Below, in pieces: positions 58,435 through 64,000 of a stretch of 64,000 bases of DNA (position 1 is its first letter; every line of letters starts with the position of its first letter). The DNA is from Takashimella koratensis. Taxonomy: Eukaryota; Basidiomycota; Tremellomycetes; Trichosporonales; Tetragoniomycetaceae. The notes under the pieces are model-generated. The model ran no database searches and was not told the DNA's origin. It saw only the letters and a program-made list of their open reading frames with translations. The DNA is taken from positions 828,201-892,200 of the forward strand of contig BCKT01000004.1 in assembly GCA_003116875.1 (NCBI GenBank), in the 5' to 3' direction. Position numbers and translations under genes: made by a program.

Positions 58435-60517
58435 ATGTCCACCCCAACAGGTCAGGTCAACGGCAACGGCCACGCCGCACCCGCTGCCACCGATATCCCC
58501 GCTCCCTCGTCCACTGGCAAGATCCAGCCCAACGACGTCGGATGGCAGTTCGTTCCCCAGTACTAGTACGTCCAGTCACCTACTTGTCCCATCAGAGCAA
58601 TCTCTGTCGCATCAGTCCCCATTTGCGTTTCGCTTCACCCCACTCCTCCTCTTTCGTCTTGCCCTTTCCCATACATACTGACGAACGTACCTCTTCACGC
58701 CAACCCTAAATCAATTTCTCATCGTCTCCCGCACCTCCTACACGGACCAACCAACAGCAAATTCGTGAACAAAGAGCCCCACCGTTTGCACCTCTTTTAC
58801 ACAAAACGATCGTCTTTTGTCCACGGAGAGGAGGGTGACGATGAGGCTGAGGTCGCCCACGGCCAGCAGGTGAGTCAACTTTCTCTTCTCGCTTTGCCCT
58901 GGCTAGATCATCAACACAGCCTGCTCCACTTTCTATCCCAACTTCCCTCTCCGTATTGCAACCACCCCAACGAGTCAATCTCTCGCTGACCCACCTTCCC
59001 CGCCACAGGAGATCCACGAGCGCATCAACGCGATCGGCTACGACCAATGCAAGGTCTACGTCCACTCGATCGACTCGCAGTCCTCGGCTGGCGGCGGGAT
59101 CATCATCCAGGTCATTGGCGAGATGTCCAACGCCAACGGCCCATGGCGAAAGTTCGCTCAGACCTTCTTCCTTGCCGAGCAGCCCAACGGCTACTTTGTT
59201 CTCAACGACATCTTCCGGTACCTCAAAGAGGAGGTCGACTTTGACGAGGAGGAGACTCTTGACGGGGAGGTCGTTTCCACTTCGGCTGGATCAGCACCAA
59301 CTCCCGCTCCGGCTGTTGTCCCCATCCCGGCCGAGGCCCCCGCTCAGCCCGAACCTACCCCCGCTCCCGTCGAGGTCGAGCCCACCCCCGAACCTCAGCC
59401 TGAGGCTGCTGCGCCCACCCCGGAGCCCATTTCCGCGCCATCAGGACCTGTGACTGATGCCGTCCCCATTGAGGCCGTCGCTGCCGCTGTCCCTGACAAG
59501 GACGTCGCCCCCGCTGAGGCTCCCGCGGTCGAGGTTCCCGCCGCTGTCGTCGAGGCCGCTACACCTGCGGCGGTTGAGGAGGCCGCCCCGGCCCCAGTCG
59601 CTGAGACCAAGGCGCCCGCCTCGGCTCCCAACGGCACTGCCGCCGCGGCTCCGGCCCCCACCCCTGCTCCCGCTGCCCCTGCTGCTCCGGCCAAGCCCAA
59701 GTCTTGGGCATCGCTCGCGGCTAGTGGCAAAGCGTGGGGTACCCCGGTCACCCCAACTGCCACTGCCCCTGCGCCCGCCCCGGCCGCAGCCGCCCCCGCT
59801 GCTGCCCCGAAGAAGCCTGAGGCTGCTGCGGCTCCTGCCCCCGCTGCTCCGGCCGCTACTCCCTCTGGCCAGCCGCGCCACCCGGCTTACGAGTCTGCCC
59901 TCAAGTACAACGGCATTGCTTGCTTCGTCAAGGTGGGTGTCTGATTCCCCTTTTGCGTCGGAGCCTTTTTCCCTTTTTCCCCTCCACCGAGGTCACGTGC
60001 TAATTTCGGATATCCCCGTCCACAGCTCCCCAACTGGCAGCCGGACTCGCAGGCCCAGCCCTCGGCCGAGGTCATCGACGAGCCGTTCTTGAAGCAGATT
60101 GCTTCTCGTTTCGGTGAAGTCAAGAAGGTCGAGATTGTCAAGGACAAGGCGTGTGCGTTTGTCGAGTTCACTGCGTCGGCTTTCGCGCGCAAGGCGATCA
60201 TCGCCTCGCTCAACGTCAACCAGGGCGGCGAGGGCGGTGTGATCACCGACGCTGGCCGTATCGCGTTTGAGAGCCGCAAGGAGAAGGACGAGCGCGGGCC
60301 CTCCAAGGGCGGCAGGCGCGGTGAGCCCGGCCAGCGCACCGGCGGTGGCGGTGGTGGGCAGAGGGGCGGTGCCAGCGGTGGTGGCTCGAGGGTCTCGTCG
60401 GGTGCCGGTGGCGAGCACGATAGGGGAGGCCCCTCGGGTCGAGGTGGCCGAGGTGGCCGTGGTCGTGGCGGTGCGTCCGGTGGCGGGTCGGGCGACCGCA
60501 CCCCTGCCAACAAGTAG
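58435..60517 (+). CDS. G3BP-like protein: NTF2 domain, RRM and RGG tail
   Basis: Four exons (58435-58565, 58758-58869, 59009-59932, 60026-60517) encode 552 residues. Residues about 35-165 are an NTF2-like domain: VGWQFVPQYYKFVNKEPHRL, FYTKRSSFVHG, then HERINAIGYDQCKVYVHSID and AQTFFLAEQPNGYFVLNDIF followed by RYL. Residues about 170-370 are an Ala/Pro/Val-rich linker. An RRM follows (YNGIACFVKLPNW; SRFGEVKKVEIVKDKACAFV, then EF). The tail is RGG/GGR-rich (GGRRGEP; GRGGRGGRGRGG). This is the layout of G3BP (human), Nxt3 (fission yeast) and Bre5 (budding yeast). Known roles: nucleating stress granules and partnering the deubiquitinase Ubp3/USP10. The NTF2 pocket would bind an FGDF-like partner; the partner is not in this window. 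Confidence 0.92.
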
Positions 60518-61624
60518 AGCGCCGATGAGTCGAAGCGAGCGAGAGCAGATTTCGCCCTTTGATAGGGCGGGTCTGAGCCTGGACAGGGGACAGTTACGAC
60601 AAGAGAGGAGTAGAGAAAGGGGATCAACATCAACGAACGACAAAATATCAAACGCACTAAAAAAACAAATCGAGAAAATGACAGAAATCGAATAGTAAAT
60701 TGAGAACAGAACGCGAACGACGACGACGACGAGGACGAGGACGAGAAGAGGCAGAAGATCATCGGCATGAGTACACCACTTTCACATCTTTTCGCATTTT
60801 CGCATCTACCCGACTACCACCACTCCATCACCCTCCACCTCTACGGCCTCACACACGCATCACGACCTCATCGTCCCCAATTACTTCGTCCTCGCCTCCC
60901 TTGCCCCCTCCCACGTTGTCATCATCGCCTGCTCCCTGCTTTCGTGCTACTCGTAGCCCATCTCCTCATCTCCCTCCGAGCATTAGCACCAACTCTTCCA
61001 ACTGTTACCGGCATGGCAAATCACGTTTGAAATTTGAACCGAAATCGACGTCAAATGGATGCGAGTGGCGGGAGCGGAAGGAGAAGGGGGAAGGGGAAGT
61101 GAATGCGCATCGAGGAAGAAAACGATATTCATGAGAAAGGTGATAGGTCGAACACGTCAAACTCGGTTTCTTTGTCTCTCTTGTCCATTTCTGTTTCTCA
61201 TTCTTTCACTTTCTTCTTCTCTCCTTTTCTTTTGATCATAGGTTTAGATAGCTAGGTCTATCTGCGAAAAATTTCTTTTCTTCTTTTCTTGTGCAGATGT
61301 CTTTTTCAGTTTCAGTTGGGTTTTTTTTTACATGATCCTCATCGACCCCTCATCTCGTTTTCATACTTTCCATTTTTCCCCTGTCCTTGCTTTTTTCTTC
61401 GCTCGACTTATTACTCCTCTGTTTTCTCTTTTCTTGAGCCTTCCCCCTTTTTATTCAGTCTTATCTACCTAACCCGCTTCTTTATCTGTCTCTCCCTTGT
61501 TACTCTCGTCTCCATCAGCATGAACCGTATGGTTTCTTAATTCACACTTGGTCTCTGCGCGTGCAACATGCGCTTGCGATACATTATAGGGAGAAAGGTA
61601 AAACAAAAAGTGCACATACATTGG
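60518..61624. other. convergent intergenic region
   Basis: 1.1 kb between the G3BP-like and METTL16-like stop codons. An ACG/GAG triplet patch (about 60,716-60,745) and long T/C-rich sequence (61,170-61,500) suggest extended 3' UTRs. Short frames here lack motifs. No RNA gene recognised. Confidence 0.5.
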
Positions 61625-63942
61625 TCACTGGTGACGACTCCGCTTCCACCCTTGATCTGCCCCGCTGCTTTCACTCACATCACCGGGTCCCCGTCGCTTC
61701 CACCCCTGGTCCAACCCTATCCCTCCTCGCCCACCTCTCTCCCTTCCTCTCTCTCGTCCTCGACCTCTCCCTCCTGCCCCCCTCCCTGTCCCAAACTCTT
61801 GGCTACCTCCTATACCTGCACCCGTCACTCTTCCTCCGTCTGCGTGTCCTCCACCTTCCCCTCGACCTTGTCCACGATGGTGTCGATCGTCCAACTCCGT
61901 CTTGGTCAACAAGTACTTCCACAACGAATCGACCAGCGCTCGGTCGGTGCCCCATGTCCAATCCATATGAAGTTCGCGCCGTCGCCCATCTTTGTCCACT
62001 CCGTTCAGACCTGCCACTTCCTCTTGCAACACATTCACTGCAATTTCCTCTTCGTCATCGTTGACCTCTGGTAGCTCGGCCTGGTCGATATCGAGCGGCC
62101 CCACATCGGTGGGATCTTCGACAGTGGCCGGCCCCCGGACCAGCGTAGGCTTTGTATACACGAATCGCAACGTCGCGCGGAACAGCGGATCCACGTCGGC
62201 CGGTTTTTGCGTATCGAGCTCATTGGCTTGTTCTTGACCCCCCGCGCCAGTCGCTCTTGCAGCTGCCCTCCTCGCAGACCTCGACCAAGTGTTCTTCCTC
62301 GGCGCCAGATCCATGGCCCATTCCTCTCCATCTATGCGGACTTGCTCATCTGCTGAGGCTGTCGGGGGTGCGTTGGACAGGTCCGACAGTCCGACATCGC
62401 CGAGAACAGCAAGTACTTTGTCCTTCAGATCAGACCCCTGGAGGGTAGCGTCGAGACGATGCGTGAATGTATTAGGGAGAGACAGCAGCTTAGCGAATGA
62501 GGTATGTGACACGACCAACTCTGGGCGGGTGAGAGACTGCAAATCAGCGCCTAGCTCTAGCTGAAGAAGTATGAGCTAATGACCTACGTCAGGTAATCGG
62601 AACGCCCCAAACGACCACCCAATGATCCAGCGCGTCGTCTTCGCTTGCCTTATCGACTTGACAAAGTAGTTGTCGACCTTGTGTTGCCGGAGCTGGTCGA
62701 CGAGGGGTTGCAGAGATGCATACTTCCCAACCAGGGATGTGAACATACTGTAGTTGTGTTATCAGCGGGCTGTGATCGAATTGGAACGAGTAGTCAACGA
62801 CTCACAGGCACTGCTCAGATATCAAGAGACTTTCGTCGATCATTTGACCGATGAACGCCACCTCGCCGCCGCGCGTGACGAGCTCATTGAGAGCGGCCGT
62901 CGGGGCCTGGATTTCCCTGTCAGAGACAGCTCGTCACTCTCTGTGACCTCTTTACTCACGGAAGATGGAGGCGCCGATTTGAGGGCAGCCCTTTCGCTTG
63001 CTTCTTCCATCGAGCCGAAGAACGGCGGGTTGCAGATAGTAAAGCTGTAAGGACTCGCTTCTCTGCCACTCTCTTTCGCCACAAAGAGTGGGCCCAGTAT
63101 ACGTCCACTCTCATTTGCACGCACTAGCTGGATACGGTCTCCGTCTATTGCGTTATCTCGCAAAGTCTGCTCGGCATGATTGAGCGAGGCTTCATCCGTT
63201 TCTGCCACTCAAGTCAGCCTTGCCAATGTTGCAGAAGCCGCCACAATGTCAAAGATGCCAGATTTCAGGATCGAGCACATGCACTCACCGGTTGCAACGA
63301 TGTGGAACTGAGGACGGAGACGGTGAAGAAGTAGCGGGTAGATGACGACGTGGCCCGTCCCGCTAGCCTGGAAGTAAGCTAGTTGCTCCACGATGCGATC
63401 TCAACGATGACTTACATGTCGATAGCCTTGGGAGCAAGGTCTGGCCCATGCCCCAGGAAGGGAATGAAGTCTAACACATGCAATAGGTAGTCTAACCTAG
63501 TGCCGTCCCAACGGAGAGCATATCTTGTCAGCAACGTGCTAGATGGTACCGACGGAGACTTTTGCCTGGCTGGACCTTATGACGAACCTGTTGGCAATCT
63601 GGTACCGCGACACCAAAAAATTGGAAAAGAGGATTTGGCGTAAGCGGGTGGTCTATACAAGCATCAAACAAATCCGCTCCACCAAGCCTTTTAGCATGGA
63701 TGGATCCTGGATCCTGGGGAATGGCGCAAGTGTAGTGGAGAGAGAAAAACGCGGCCACCAGGCTCCAGGCTCCAAGAAGGATTCAGTGCTGGAATGGACT
63801 ACGCACGGTCGGACAGAGCCTATCTCCCCGTAACTCCACGGTCAAGTTAAAGTCTTCTTTGAGCAGAGCCGTGGTGAGAGCCCGAAGTGCGGCGGGAGAC
63901 TGAAAGTCGATCCATGTTTTGCCAGACGCGTTCTTCTCGCTC
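61625..63942 (-). CDS. METTL16/YbiN-type RNA N6-adenosine methyltransferase, 5' end outside the window
   Basis: Visible exons: 63942-63807, 63598-63588, 63496-63416, 63362-63289, 63201-62960, 62906-62806, 62747-62588, 62536-61625. Sequence 63943-64000 is an intron with a TACTGAC branch site, so at least one 5' exon lies beyond the window. The order of motifs is that of the METTL16 family: KTWIDFQSPAALRALTTALL, DFNLTVEL, LCPTIANRLDYLLHVLDF, the SAM-binding AIDIGTGHVVIYPLLL, VATETDEASLNHAEQTLRDN, and the catalytic NPPF motif in YSFTICNPPFFGSMEEA. Then come NELVTRGGEVAFIGQMIDES and KTTRWIIGWSFGAFRLP. Known role: m6A in U6 snRNA (human METTL16, fission yeast Mtl16) and in MAT2A hairpins in animals. 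The C-terminal 300 residues diverge and end in an RG-rich tail (GAGGRGRGRERGRERGGRGG). Confidence 0.92.
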
Positions 63943-64000
63943 CTGTATGTGGTGACGGTGTAAGTGGAGCAAAAAGTCAGTATCGGTTACTTTTGGTCTC

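Noticed and set aside
59887..60768. 293-codon minus-strand frame
   Set aside because: Antisense to the RRM and RGG tail of the G3BP-like gene; proline/arginine-rich shadow with no motif.

Overview
The window looks like nuclear DNA of a basidiomycete yeast of the Tremellomycetes type. It is GC-rich and gene-dense. Most genes are cut by many short introns (about 50-100 bases) with GTRAGT-like donors, CTGAC/CTAAC branch sites and CAG/TAG acceptors. A capsule-type family-90 glycosyltransferase fits that lineage; the clade assignment is inference. Start and end give the full gene span; the exon joins are in the evidence text. Each join was checked by hand for reading phase, with no alignment or RNA data. 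I see no transposon, CRISPR array, rRNA or tRNA.

Layout. 1-10 kb, all on the minus strand: the 5' part of a 2-oxoglutarate/iron oxygenase, a UDP-glycosyltransferase, a large charged membrane protein and a CAP10-like GT90 transferase. 11.6-20 kb: a three-RRM RNA-binding protein (+) and a Q/G/M-rich, probably nuclear protein (-). 20.7-25 kb: the Mid1 calcium-channel subunit (+) and ribosomal protein uL15/Rpl28 (-). 25.2-34.7 kb: GCN1 (+), 21 exons. 34.9-42.5 kb: a possible small minus-strand gene, a Sos7-like kinetochore protein (+), a secreted expansin-like protein (-), a 2.8 kb gene-poor interval, and RPB11 (+). 42.8-49.6 kb: an MCT-type MFS transporter (-) and an intronless low-complexity orphan (+). 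50-64 kb: DPM1 (-), the TRIP4/Rqt4 homologue (-), RNase P/MRP subunit Rpp1 (+), proteasome subunit Rpn12 (-), a G3BP-like NTF2/RRM/RGG protein (+), and a METTL16-type RNA methyltransferase whose 5' end lies beyond the window (-).

Most recognisable genes are housekeeping genes for translation and its quality control (GCN1, Rqt4, uL15, G3BP), RNA processing or modification (Rpp1, METTL16, RRM protein), transcription (Rpb11) and proteolysis (Rpn12). A second theme is glycosylation and the cell surface (UGT, GT90, Dpm1, expansin-like, Mid1). Several pairs are divergent and share short promoters. The least explained items are the 969-residue charged membrane protein, the 1048-residue orphan, the Q/G/M-rich protein and the candidate gene at 34.9-35.6 kb.
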